NCBI GenBank assembly: GCA_031396205.1
Contig: JANNKH010000085.1
Span: forward strand, 1-64,000
Direction of reading: 5' to 3'
Length of the DNA: 64,000 nucleotides
Origin: CAISIP01 sp031396205
Lineage (GTDB): Bacteria > Pseudomonadota > Gammaproteobacteria > Burkholderiales > Burkholderiaceae_C
A program made the position numbers and the translations under genes. The notes under the pieces are model-generated. The model was not told where the DNA came from and ran no database searches. It worked only from the letters and a program-made list of their open reading frames with translations. Positions 15,789 through 24,167 of the stretch are shown here, one piece after another. Each line of letters opens with the position of its first letter. The stretch's first letter is position 1.

Positions 15789-16436
15789 ATGGGCGGGCCT
15801 GCACGCCTGGGGCTTTGCGCAGCGCTGTTGACAGCGCTGACGATCGCGAACGCGACAACACAACGGTCGCCATTGGCAGACCCCCGCATGGCGTCAACCC
15901 CAGCTGCGCGCGCGACCTTGAAATATCTGGCGAGCTGTGCGCTGGACGAACAAACGGTGTTGACGGCTGTTCATGACGGTGTGTCGTACGAGTTTCCAGG
16001 CGGCATGGGGTTGGCTCCGGCCTGGCATGCGCGCGCCATGACGCGGGAAGAACAGCGTTGGGTAAGTGCGTGCATGCTGGCACGCACCAATCTGTTTGGC
16101 GTGACTGTTCAAGTCTCGATGCGTTCGCCGTTCTCCACCCGCGCGCCAGGCCTGCAGGTTTCACGACCGGAGTCCGAGCAATTCACGCTGTACGAAGGCA
16201 CATTCTTCGGTAATCTCTTTGCGCAGAAGCCGGTGTCCTATGTTTGCAGCCCGGCCCACGGCGGCGCGACGCGCAAAATACTCGCAGCGCACCGGCGGGT
16301 ATGTGCGTTGCCACAAAACGTGACGGCTTGTGGAATGGTTCACGTAGGTCAGTGCAAGCCGTCAGTTTTTGAGCGCGGCGGGCCACCTTTTCGCGAGGCG
16401 ATCTCGGTTTACCTGCCACCACGCGCGCCGATGTGA
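15789..16436 (+). CDS. Secreted six-cysteine protein paired with the repeat protein
   Basis: The 215-residue product begins with a likely signal peptide (hydrophobic LGLCAALLTALTIANA). The mature part has YLASCALDEQ, VSYEFPGGMGLAPAWH, QRWVSACMLARTN, YEGTFFGNLF and about six cysteines, consistent with three disulfides in an exported protein. I recall similar EFPGGLGLAPxW domains in secreted myxobacterial proteins that carry NGLxx repeats in the same chain. Here the gene lies in the same frame as the repeat gene, separated by a TAA and 18 bases, and has its own signal peptide. The two are read as an operon rather than one broken gene. The function is unknown. Confidence 0.65.
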   Translation: MGGPARLGLCAALLTALTIANATTQRSPLADPRMASTPAARATLKYLASCALDEQTVLTAVHDGVSYEFPGGMGLAPAWHARAMTREEQRWVSACMLARTNLFGVTVQVSMRSPFSTRAPGLQVSRPESEQFTLYEGTFFGNLFAQKPVSYVCSPAHGGATRKILAAHRRVCALPQNVTACGMVHVGQCKPSVFERGGPPFREAISVYLPPRAPM

Positions 16437-16473
16437 CTCCATGCGCGGCAACCTCCCAATCAATCCCCTCCGG

Positions 16474-16660
16474 CAGCAGCCCAGCAGTACTGGCAGCCAT
16501 ACAGCCCGTCGTCGAGTTGCGGCACGACCCGGCTGGCGTAGCAGTTCAGGATCCGCGGCCAATCGAGCTGGCAGAAGCGCTTGGCCAGGCGCTGCGCTCG
16601 CGGGCGGTCTTCGATCCAGGCGAAAACGTTATCAAGAAACTGGCCGGCGCAGCAGAGTGC
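16474..16660 (-). pseudogene. Fragment of a conserved bacterial protein of unknown family
   Basis: The minus strand between 16660 and 16474 reads QFLDNVFAWIEDRPRAQRLA, then KRFCQLDWPRILNCYASRVVPQLDDGLYG, with codon use typical of a real gene. There is no start codon, an in-frame stop lies just upstream, and the frame ends after about 60 residues. The pattern (R-x-R-A-Q-x-L-A-x-R-F-C-x-L-D-W-P) feels familiar from longer conserved proteins, but I cannot name the family. It is read as a relic. Confidence 0.4.
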
Positions 16661-16714
16661 AAGTCAAGTCTCCCAATGACCGGCCACGGCGCGTCATTGC
16701 AGGGCACGCCGGTC

Positions 16715-18223
16715 TCACACCGCGAGTGGCAGCGCCAGGCACAGGGTTGTGCCGCCTTGCGCCGAGGGCAGTGGCCGTAAACTTCCGCCATGCATTACCG
16801 CCACCCGCTGCGCAATCGCCAGCCCGAGCCCACCGATGCCGCCGCTGGTCCGTCGTGCCGGTGGGTCGCGCATCGACTGGCCTGATTGCAGCCGAACCGT
16901 CACCTCCTCGGGCAATCCGGGTCCGGTGTCTTCGACCAGGATCTGCGCATGGCGGCCGGCGCGCCGCAGGCTCACCCGGACCGGCGCCTGACCTGGCGCA
17001 TGGCGCAACGCGTTGTCGATCAGGTTGGTCAGTGCGCGCTCGATCAGATGCAGATCGCCATCGAACTCCAGCATTCCGGGCGGATCGCCCGCCAGTGTTA
17101 CCGGTGGAGGTGAGCGGGAGAATTCAAATTTCTGCACCGCGTCGGCTACCAGTTCGTCAAGCCGGAACACCTCGCGGTGCAGCACCTGGTCCGACGACTG
17201 CAACGCCGCAAGTTCGAACAATTGCTGTGACAGGCGGCGCACCTTGTTGCTTTGCGCCAGCGCTGCCTGCAGCAATCGCTCGCGCAACTGCGGCTCGACC
17301 GGCTTGTCGCTGGCGATTGCTTCCAGGTGGCCATGCAGGGCGGTCAACGGCGTACGCAAGTCATGCGCCACACCGGCCATCATTTCCTGGTGCGCCAGGG
17401 TTTGTCGTGTTGCCTGCTCGCTTTGCAGGGTGATGCGTTGGCGCATGCCATCGAACGCCTCGGCAATGGCCAGCACCTCATCGCGCTGCGTCGCAGCTCC
17501 CGCCAAAGGCGACGGCCGGTCCGGCACCGGAACCGGCATGGTCAGTGGACGCAACTGATAGGCCCGCATGGCGGCTGCCAGTTGGCGCAGTGGCCTGGTC
17601 ATACGGCGAAAAACGAACATGCCCAACAAGCTGATGAACGACAGGGCCCCTAGTCCGACCAGCACGGCGCTGAGCCAGACCCGGCGCAGGCTGGTCTGAC
17701 CGGCAACGCGGTCGCTTGCTGCACCGTCGAGTACCACGTAAAAATAGCCGGGTGGTCGCTCATCCCCGGCGCGTTTTGGAAACATGGCGGCACTGAAAAT
17801 GCGCTCGGTGCCACTACCCATCGGGTCGGTTCCGCGCAGCGGCAACGGAGCTCCGGCCAGGAAGGCACGTACCGTGGACAGGTCCACCTGATGCTGGCGC
17901 ACCATACCCGGCTCGCCCAGGTAGGCACTGACACGACCGTCCGCATCGAGCAGGTAAGCCTGAATGCCGGGGTTGACTATCGCCAGCATCCCCAGCAAGG
18001 CGTCGCGCGCCGCTTGATCGGCGTCCCCGGCATCGACCCGCGCCACTTCAGGCCAGTGCTCGACGATGTGCCGCGCCAGACCGTGCGACAGCCTTTGCAG
18101 CGCCTCCTGCTCGCGCTCACCGCCGGTGACATGCACCAGAATTCCCACAAGCAAGCCGAAGGTCAGCAAAAGCGCGGCCATGGCCCAGACCAGCCGCGTC
18201 GCAAACCGTGCAGCGGGCATCAT
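16715..18223 (-). CDS. Two-component sensor histidine kinase
   Basis: The product has about 502 residues. Two membrane helices (about residues 10-32 and 180-205) flank a periplasmic sensor domain of roughly 145 residues, followed by HAMP. The HisKA motif GVAHDLRTPLTALHGHLE carries the phospho-histidine. The HATPase has N box LIDNALRHA, G1 DTGPGLP and G2 GLGLAIAQ. The start at 18223 is chosen because it overlaps the stop of the regulator gene as ATGA. The stimulus is unknown. It phosphorylates the OmpR-type partner encoded just upstream. Confidence 0.88.
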   Translation of the reverse strand: MMPAARFATRLVWAMAALLLTFGLLVGILVHVTGGEREQEALQRLSHGLARHIVEHWPEVARVDAGDADQAARDALLGMLAIVNPGIQAYLLDADGRVSAYLGEPGMVRQHQVDLSTVRAFLAGAPLPLRGTDPMGSGTERIFSAAMFPKRAGDERPPGYFYVVLDGAASDRVAGQTSLRRVWLSAVLVGLGALSFISLLGMFVFRRMTRPLRQLAAAMRAYQLRPLTMPVPVPDRPSPLAGAATQRDEVLAIAEAFDGMRQRITLQSEQATRQTLAHQEMMAGVAHDLRTPLTALHGHLEAIASDKPVEPQLRERLLQAALAQSNKVRRLSQQLFELAALQSSDQVLHREVFRLDELVADAVQKFEFSRSPPPVTLAGDPPGMLEFDGDLHLIERALTNLIDNALRHAPGQAPVRVSLRRAGRHAQILVEDTGPGLPEEVTVRLQSGQSMRDPPARRTSGGIGGLGLAIAQRVAVMHGGSLRPLPSAQGGTTLCLALPLAV

Positions 18224-18945
18224 GCCGGTGGCGCTTCGAACCGGTAGCCAACACCCCACACCGTCACGATGCAGCGCGGTTCACCGGGAGACTGCTCCAG
18301 CTTGCTGCGCAGCCGATTGATATGCGAGTTGACGGTGTGCTCGTACCCGTCGAACGCGGCGCCCCAGACCTTGTGCAGCAACTCGCCGCGGCTGAAGACC
18401 CGGCCCGGATGCCGCGCCAGGAAATACAGCAGATCGTATTCGCGCATGGTGAGCGCAATGTCCTGGTCATCGCGCAACAACGCGCGGCGTACGGTGTCGA
18501 GCCGGAAATGGCCGAAACGCAACTCTGCCGGCATACCGGGCTCCGTGCGCAATTGTTCGACGCGCCGCAGCAGCGCGCGCACCCGCGCCACCAGTTCGAG
18601 CATCGAGAAGGGCTTGGCCAGGTAGTCGTCGGCGCCCAGTTCCAGGCCCAGAACCCGATGGGCCTCGGCCGATCGCGCACTGAGCATGATCACCGGCACG
18701 TCGGCGCGCCGACTGCGCAGATGGCGGCAAACATCCCAGCCATCGGCACCCGGCAACATCAGGTCCAGCAGCACCATGTCCCAGCGCTGGCGGTTGATCG
18801 CCGCCATGGCTTGAAGCCCGTCTGACTCACGGTGCAGGCGGTACCCGGCCTGCTCCAGATGCAGGCGCAGGGCGTCCGCAATGGCGTCATCGTCTTCGAC
18901 CAGCAACAAGTGTTCGCGCATGCGACCTTCAGGGGCATCGGACAT
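18220..18945 (-). CDS. OmpR/PhoB-type response regulator
   Basis: The 241-residue protein has a receiver domain (acidic pocket VEDDDA, phospho-acceptor Asp in LLDLMLPG, Lys in LAKPFS) and a C-terminal winged helix (LTMREYDLLYFLARHPGRVF, HTVNSHINRLRSKLE, VWGVGYRF). It is the transcriptional output of the kinase encoded immediately downstream and is coupled to it by a four-base overlap. Target genes are not evident. The PEP-CTERM protein gene upstream on the same strand ends 94 bases before it and has its own hairpin terminator candidate. Confidence 0.92.
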   Translation of the reverse strand: MSDAPEGRMREHLLLVEDDDAIADALRLHLEQAGYRLHRESDGLQAMAAINRQRWDMVLLDLMLPGADGWDVCRHLRSRRADVPVIMLSARSAEAHRVLGLELGADDYLAKPFSMLELVARVRALLRRVEQLRTEPGMPAELRFGHFRLDTVRRALLRDDQDIALTMREYDLLYFLARHPGRVFSRGELLHKVWGAAFDGYEHTVNSHINRLRSKLEQSPGEPRCIVTVWGVGYRFEAPPA

Positions 18946-19008
18946 GACGCCTCCAGGCTGAGTCGCTTGCGCAGCGCATATCTAACATGCGACCGGCCAA
19001 GCGGCTGT

Positions 19009-19036
19009 CTGTCGACCCGCTTGAACGGGTCGACAG
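19009..19036 (-). terminator. Hairpin after the PEP-CTERM protein gene
   Basis: A perfect 11-base stem, CTGTCGACCCG, pairs with CGGGTCGACAG across a six-base loop, just after the stop codon of the PEP-CTERM gene. There is no clear T run on the minus strand, so it may act as a weak terminator or an mRNA-stabilising end. Confidence 0.55.
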
Positions 19037-19038
19037 GA

Positions 19039-19842
19039 CTACGCAGCCCTGGCGCCGCCGCGCTGGCGCCGCCGCGCCAACGAGCCGATCACCAGCAAGC
19101 CGGCAGCCATCATCGCAAAAGTCTCGGGCTCGGGCACTGCGGACACCTGGAAAGACAGGCGGTAGACATCGGATTGCGCCGTCAGGCCACTGTTGAACAC
19201 ATAGCCGGCACCGGTCGTCAAACCATTGAATGCCGCCAGTTCCGCGAAGTTGAAGGCCACCACCGAGTTCTGGTCGGCCCGAAGGCTATTGGTGCCAACA
19301 AATGCCGAGGCGGCGGGATCAAACACCTCGGAGCCGTTGTCCCATATCTGGTTCGCTTTCTGACCGATCGAACCAATCAGCAGATTGCCGGTGCCATCGA
19401 ACAACCGGAACCGGGTTGGCGAGTCGTTGCCGATGAAAAAATCATTGCTCGGAACGGCCATCGCCGCGAACGTGAAGAACGGGTTCAACGCGGTGTCGAC
19501 CATGACGCTCAGGCTGGCCGACTGCCCCGGTTGCAGCAACCCGCCGATCGTTCCGCGGGTGGCGGTTGGATCGGCGAGCGCAAATTCGGATTGCCACGCA
19601 CCACCAGCGCCACCCTCGGCCACCGAAATGATGGCTGCACCAGGCACCTGACCGATATTGAAGGCATCAAATACACCGCTGTGCACGCCGAAATGCAGCG
19701 GTGCAAAACTGATGCTGTTGGGCGCCGCGAGGTTCTCCGCGGTAATGGTCAGGTTGACCTGCGCCGCCATTGCGGCGGCACTGGCGGCAACGGTGCCGGC
19801 TATCGCGGCAATCCGCGCAAATCGAAAAATGTATGCATGCAT
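19039..19842 (-). CDS. PEP-CTERM sorted protein with Spondin_N-like domain
   Basis: The roughly 267-residue protein (ATG at 19842 preceded by AGGAG) has a signal peptide ending near AMAA. The exported domain has VNLTITAENLAAPNSISFAP, FDAFNIGQ, LQPGQSASLSV and AVPSNDFFIGND, matching bacterial Spondin_N proteins. The C-terminus is a PEP-CTERM sorting signal: VPEPETFAMMAAGLLVIG followed by the basic ARRRQRGG. An EpsH-type exosortase elsewhere in the genome would process it. Such proteins are linked to the surface and to exopolysaccharide-associated export; the specific role is unknown. Confidence 0.85.
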   Translation of the reverse strand: MHAYIFRFARIAAIAGTVAASAAAMAAQVNLTITAENLAAPNSISFAPLHFGVHSGVFDAFNIGQVPGAAIISVAEGGAGGAWQSEFALADPTATRGTIGGLLQPGQSASLSVMVDTALNPFFTFAAMAVPSNDFFIGNDSPTRFRLFDGTGNLLIGSIGQKANQIWDNGSEVFDPAASAFVGTNSLRADQNSVVAFNFAELAAFNGLTTGAGYVFNSGLTAQSDVYRLSFQVSAVPEPETFAMMAAGLLVIGSLARRRQRGGARAA

Positions 19843-20020
19843 GGGGTTTCTCCTGTGAACAAGGCCAATTGATGGTTGCGCGCCGGATTGCACCGACCCG
19901 CTCGATCGATGCTAGGCAGCAGGTTTCCCGTAGTCCTCATGCAAACATCATGGCTGCGTGACAATTGGCTGGCGCCTGTACCGCAGGCTTCGTCCTTCAC
20001 CGCACCTTGCCCCATTCCCC

Positions 20021-20896
20021 GTGAAAATTCGCCATCTGATCCAGCTTATCGGCATGTCCGCCCTGTGGGGTGCATCGTTTCCGCTCCTGCGCATCGCCAG
20101 CCCGGCCTTCGGGCCCATGGCGCTGGCCGGGATCCGCTGCGCGCTGGCCTCGCTGGTGCTGGCGCTGCTGATGCGACTGCTCGGTGAAAGCTGGCCCGCG
20201 CGCACGTCCTGGCAGGCGCTGGCCGGTCTGAGCCTGCTGACCGTCGTGGCGCCGTTCGTATTGTTCAATTGGGCCGCATTGACGCTGCCGGCGGGTTATT
20301 CGGCGGTTCTCAATGCCACTGCGCCCGTGTTTGGTCTGCTCGCCGCGGCGGTGGCTGGCGACGAAAAGATCACGCCGCGCAAGCTGCTCGGTTGCGCGGC
20401 CGGCTTTGCCGGCGTGGCGCTGCTGGTACAACTGGGTCCGGTAGCGGCGACGCCGGCGGTGGTACTGGCCGCCCTGGCCTGCACGGCAGCCGCCGCTTGT
20501 TATGGCGTGGGCACGATCTTCATGAAACGCGCTTCGAGCCGTCACCCGCCACTGGCAGCGGCCGCCACGATCCATGTCGCAGCAGCGCTGATGCTGGTCG
20601 TACCGGTTGGTGTCGCGGTACCCACCATGCAACTGAGCCCGGGCGTATGGCTGGCGGTGGCATTACTGGGTCTGGTCACCTCGGGCTTCATGTACTGGAT
20701 CAGCATGCGCCTGATGCGCGAGATCCCTGCCAGTGCGGCCACGTCGGCAGCGTTCATGATCCCCCTGTTCGGCGTGACCTGGGGCGCACTGTTCCTGGCT
20801 GAACCGGTCACCGCCGGCATGGTACCCGGCAGCCTGCTGATCCTGCTGGCCACGGCATTGATCACCGGCTTCAATCCGTGGCGCATGCGCCAGTAG
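20021..20896 (+). CDS. EamA/DMT-family drug or metabolite transporter
   Basis: The roughly 291-residue protein has ten predicted membrane helices arranged as two EamA repeats, opening with SALWGASFPLLRIASPAFGP and ending with TWGALFLAEPVTAGMVPG and a final helix. It starts with GTG at 20021, because the sequence before that is not membrane-like. DMT proteins move amino acids, purines, drugs or other metabolites; the substrate is not evident. It lies 33 bases upstream of the aminotransferase gene on the same strand and may be co-transcribed, so a role in moving an amino acid is conceivable. Confidence 0.85.
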   Translation: MKIRHLIQLIGMSALWGASFPLLRIASPAFGPMALAGIRCALASLVLALLMRLLGESWPARTSWQALAGLSLLTVVAPFVLFNWAALTLPAGYSAVLNATAPVFGLLAAAVAGDEKITPRKLLGCAAGFAGVALLVQLGPVAATPAVVLAALACTAAAACYGVGTIFMKRASSRHPPLAAAATIHVAAALMLVVPVGVAVPTMQLSPGVWLAVALLGLVTSGFMYWISMRLMREIPASAATSAAFMIPLFGVTWGALFLAEPVTAGMVPGSLLILLATALITGFNPWRMRQ

Positions 20897-20929
20897 GCGA
20901 ACTGATGCCACGCCTATGATGACGCCACC

Positions 20930-22102
20930 ATGAAACTGTCCAGTCTCGTCACCCGCATCGGCGGCAGCCGCGTCGATGCCTGGAAGATCCATGCCCAAGC
21001 CGGCGCGGCCGCTGCGCGCGGCGAAGACGTGATCGTGCTCAGCGTGGGTGACCCGGAATTCGCCGCGCCCGCCGCCATCACCGATGCAGCCATCGCCGCC
21101 CTGCAGCGTGGCGACACTCACTACACCGCCATCATCGGCCGCCCCGCGTTGCGCGAGCGCATCGCGCGCCAGCACCAGGCGAGCAGCGGGCAGGTCGTGG
21201 ATGCCAGCCAGGTGGTCGTGGTGAGCGGCGCTCAGAACGGCCTGTTCGTGTCCAGCCTGTGCCTGTGTGAACCGGGCGACGAGGTGCTGGTGCCCGAGCC
21301 GTTGTACCTGACCTATGAGGCCACGATCCGCGCCTGCGGTGCCACGCTGGTACCGACCCCGGTGCTGGCCGACAGCGGCTTTCGCATCGACCTGGACGCG
21401 ATGCGCGCCGCCGTCACGCCGCGCACACGCGCCATCTTTTTCGCCACACCATGCAACCCGACCGGGGTCGTGATGCGGCGGGACGAACTGCAGGGCCTCG
21501 CTGAACTGGCCATTGGCAACGACCTGTGGGTGGTATCGGACGAGGTTTACGGCTCGCTGACCTTCGAGCCGCCCCATGTGAGCATCGCCAGCCTGCCGGG
21601 CATGGCCGAGCGCAGTGTCACCATCAACAGCCTGTCCAAGTCGCATGCAATGGCCGGCTACCGGCTCGGCTGGGCGGTGGCGCCGGTCGATCTGGCGCAG
21701 CACATGGGCAACCTGATGCTGTGCATGCTGTACGGCGCGCCCGGCTTCGTGCAGGAGGCGGCCTGTGCGGCGCTGGACCAATACGACGCGGTGACCGCCG
21801 ATATCCGCACCATCTACCGGCGCCGGCGCGACCTGGTGCATGGCCTGCTCGCGGACATTCCCGGATTGCGTTGCGCGCTGCCGCAAGCGGGCATGTTCAT
21901 GCTGCTCGATGTGCGCGCCAGCGGCATGTCGTCGAACGATTTCGCCTGGGGGCTGTTCCGTGCTACGGGTGTATCGGTACTCGATGCGCAGGCGTTCGGG
22001 CCCTCGGCGCAGGGCTTTCTGCGCATGGGGCTGGTTGTGGACGACGCGCGGCTGATCGAGGCCTGCGGCAGGATCCGGGCCTACGCCCGAGGCCTGCGCT
22101 GA
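20930..22102 (+). CDS. PLP-dependent class I/II aminotransferase, AruH-like
   Basis: The 390-residue fold-type I enzyme has the cofactor sites expected: FATPCNPTGVV, VVSDEVYGSLTF and SLSKSHAMAGYRLGW, whose Lys forms the Schiff base, plus the C-terminal arginine region. The N-terminus (SRVDAWKIHAQA) and overall sequence resemble the arginine:pyruvate transaminase AruH subgroup, but this group contains several aminotransferases. Basic or aromatic amino acids are possible substrates. Confidence 0.8.
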   Translation: MKLSSLVTRIGGSRVDAWKIHAQAGAAAARGEDVIVLSVGDPEFAAPAAITDAAIAALQRGDTHYTAIIGRPALRERIARQHQASSGQVVDASQVVVVSGAQNGLFVSSLCLCEPGDEVLVPEPLYLTYEATIRACGATLVPTPVLADSGFRIDLDAMRAAVTPRTRAIFFATPCNPTGVVMRRDELQGLAELAIGNDLWVVSDEVYGSLTFEPPHVSIASLPGMAERSVTINSLSKSHAMAGYRLGWAVAPVDLAQHMGNLMLCMLYGAPGFVQEAACAALDQYDAVTADIRTIYRRRRDLVHGLLADIPGLRCALPQAGMFMLLDVRASGMSSNDFAWGLFRATGVSVLDAQAFGPSAQGFLRMGLVVDDARLIEACGRIRAYARGLR

Positions 22103-22169
22103 CGCCCGCGCCCGACACTTGCAGCCCGTTCTGCACCAACAACGCGTCGCCGGCGAGCCAGCCTGGCCT

Positions 22170-22310
22170 GGAGCCACCAATGTTCGATCAGCGCCTTGCG
22201 CATGTCCGGATGCCTGTCGGCCAGGTTGTGGCACTCGGCAACATCCTCGGCCACGTGGTAGAGACCCCACTGCGGGTCGTCGAGCATCTTCTCAGAGGCC
22301 ACACAGCCCG
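22170..22310 (-). pseudogene. C-terminal stub of a sulfatase
   Basis: The minus strand encodes DDPQWGLYHVAEDVAECHNL, then ADRHPDMRKALIEHWWLQA. This is the conserved C-terminal end of type I sulfatases (W-x-L-Y-x-x-x-x-D-x-x-E-x-x-N-L). The catalytic N-terminal part with the formylglycine site is absent, and the open frame is only 86 codons. The stub lies downstream of the SMP-30 gene on the same strand, so a sulfatase probably ended this cluster before a deletion that also brought the aminotransferase gene next to it. Confidence 0.6.
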
Positions 22311-22510
22311 CAGTCAGGACGCCGGCCTGCGACTTCTCCACCGCTGCTTCCCGGCGTCAGCCTTGTCTGGTCACCGTGCTGAAAACCATCTCCGACGCCA
22401 AAACCCGCGCATAGGCCGCAGCGGGGCTGTGCCCCGGCCGGACCGGCCATGCAGTCCCTGTGTTCATAGGACGATTGGCGTGACCGCCAGGGGACTTTCC
22501 CTGACGCCGG

Positions 22511-23434
22511 TCATGCCGGCCACCCCGCCCCGGCCGTATGGAGGTAGATCGCGTACAAGCTGGTCGTAGCGCAAATGAACAGGCGATTGCACTTGGCTCC
22601 GCCAAAACACACATTGGCCACCACCTCGGGCACGCGGATCTTGCCGATCAGGGAGCCATCCGCGTCGTAACAATGCACGCCGTCGCCAGCGCTGGTCCAG
22701 ACATTGCCATGCACATCCACGCGCATGCCGTCGAACAGGCCGACGGTGCAGGTCGCGAATACCGGGCCGTCGTCCACGACGCCGCGGCCGTTGGCTGACA
22801 GCGCGAATCGGCGGATATGGCGCGGCCCGTCGGCTGCATGCGAGGCACCGGTATCGGCCACATACAGGCTGCGTTCGTCCGGTGAGAACGCCAGACCGTT
22901 GGGCTTGGCCATGCTCCGGATGACCGCCGCGACCACGCCGCTGTCGGCATCGATACGGTATACATGCGAGGCGCCGATCTCGGACGACGCCATGTCGCCC
23001 TCATAGTCGGAATCGATGCCATAGGTCGGATCGGTGAACCAGATGCTGCCGTCGGACTTGACCACCACGTCGTTGGGCGAGTTGAGCCGCTTGCCGTCGA
23101 CCGCAGCGGCCAGCACGGTACGCCGCCCATCGTGCTCGATGCGCGACACGCAGCGGCCCCGGTGCTCGCAGCTGATCAGCCGTCCCTGCCGGTCCACCGC
23201 ATGGCCATTGGCATTCCAGGCCGGTTGCAGGAACACCGACACTGAACCATCGGTTTCGTCCCAGCGCAGGACCCGGTCATTGGGAATGTCGGACCACAGC
23301 AGGTAGCGCCCGGCCGCCAGATAGGCCGGGCCCTCGGCCCAGCGGCAACCCGTGTACAGGCACTCCAGATGCACGTTGCCCATCGCATACCGCGCGAAAC
23401 GGGGATCGAGCACTTCCAACTCAGGCATGAGCAT
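22511..23434 (-). CDS. SMP-30/gluconolactonase-family lactonase
   Basis: The 307-residue protein is a six-bladed propeller of the SMP-30/gluconolactonase/LRE family: CRWAEGPAYLAAGRYLLWSD, NGHAVDRQGRLISCEH, NSPNDVVVKSDGSIWFTDPTYG and NGLAFSPDERSLYVADT carry the metal-site Glu, Asn and Asp residues. It hydrolyses sugar lactones. The ATG at 23434 follows GGAGG by six bases and overlaps the end of the GntR gene by 14 bases. In this cluster it probably processes a lactone made from the imported substrate. Confidence 0.88.
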   Translation of the reverse strand: MLMPELEVLDPRFARYAMGNVHLECLYTGCRWAEGPAYLAAGRYLLWSDIPNDRVLRWDETDGSVSVFLQPAWNANGHAVDRQGRLISCEHRGRCVSRIEHDGRRTVLAAAVDGKRLNSPNDVVVKSDGSIWFTDPTYGIDSDYEGDMASSEIGASHVYRIDADSGVVAAVIRSMAKPNGLAFSPDERSLYVADTGASHAADGPRHIRRFALSANGRGVVDDGPVFATCTVGLFDGMRVDVHGNVWTSAGDGVHCYDADGSLIGKIRVPEVVANVCFGGAKCNRLFICATTSLYAIYLHTAGAGWPA

Positions 23435-24167
23435 CGCCGTCCTCCGTCTCGAAATAGTCCGGGTGCAGTGCCGCGACCCGCAGGGTCAGGGTATGGTTGC
23501 GCTGCAGATGGTTCGACATGGCCTGCAGCGCTGGCTGCGGATCGCGCTGGCGCAGACAGGCCACGATCGCCCGATGATCGGCCAGCGCCTGTTCGCCGGA
23601 CTGCAGCTCCGGCACCGCGATCGCCCGGGTGCGCTGGTGCATGTCGCGGGCCTGGGCGACGATCGGCCACACACCGTCCAGGCTGCAGCTGTGCAGCAGG
23701 CTGCGGTGGAAATCCTCATCGGCGCGCATCGTCGCTTCCAGGTCGCCGCCGGCAAGAGCTTGCGCCTGACGTTCGATCGACGCCACCAGCGCCCCAATAC
23801 CGGCCGGGTTGTCCGGCGCCACCAGGATGCGGCGCACGATCTCGGTTTCGACCGCCTCGCGCACGAACAAGGCGTCGCGGATACGCCGAATGCTCAGCAA
23901 GGCCACATAGCTGCCGCGTTGCGGCAACACCTGCACCAGGCCTTCGCGCGCCAGGCGTTGTACCGCCTCGCGCACCGGTGTACGGCTGACATCCAGGCTG
24001 GCCGCCAGGCTGTTCTCGGACAGGGCTTCGCCCGGTCGCAGCCGCGCGTGCAGGATGTCCGACCGCAACTGTGCATGCACCCGCTCGGCCAGCGCGGAAT
24101 GCGAAGCATTGCCGTGCGCAGGCAAAGCCTGCAACTGGGAGCGCGGACGATGGGCGCGAACTTTCAT
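23421..24167 (-). CDS. GntR family (FadR/FCD subgroup) regulator
   Basis: The 248-residue protein has a GntR winged helix (ALAERVHAQLRSDILHARL, LRPGEALSENSLAASLDVSR, TPVREAVQRLAREGLV) and an all-helical FCD effector domain with metal/ligand histidines (EDFHRSLLHS, LADHRAIVACL, NHLQRN). FCD regulators respond to small organic acids. The start at 24167 is preferred because longer in-frame sequence upstream is the tail of a frameshifted neighbour. It probably controls the local catabolic cluster. An AT-rich palindrome at 25078 is a candidate operator. Confidence 0.87.
   Translation of the reverse strand: MKVRAHRPRSQLQALPAHGNASHSALAERVHAQLRSDILHARLRPGEALSENSLAASLDVSRTPVREAVQRLAREGLVQVLPQRGSYVALLSIRRIRDALFVREAVETEIVRRILVAPDNPAGIGALVASIERQAQALAGGDLEATMRADEDFHRSLLHSCSLDGVWPIVAQARDMHQRTRAIAVPELQSGEQALADHRAIVACLRQRDPQPALQAMSNHLQRNHTLTLRVAALHPDYFETEDGDAHA

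Noticed and set aside
15471..16436. One gene broken by a TAA between the repeat part and the Cys-rich part
   Set aside because: The second part has its own start codon and signal peptide, so two genes in an operon is the simpler reading; kept as a point to verify.
20663..22270. A minus-strand open frame of about 535 codons antisense to the aminotransferase
   Set aside because: Shadow of the aminotransferase and EamA genes; no motif.
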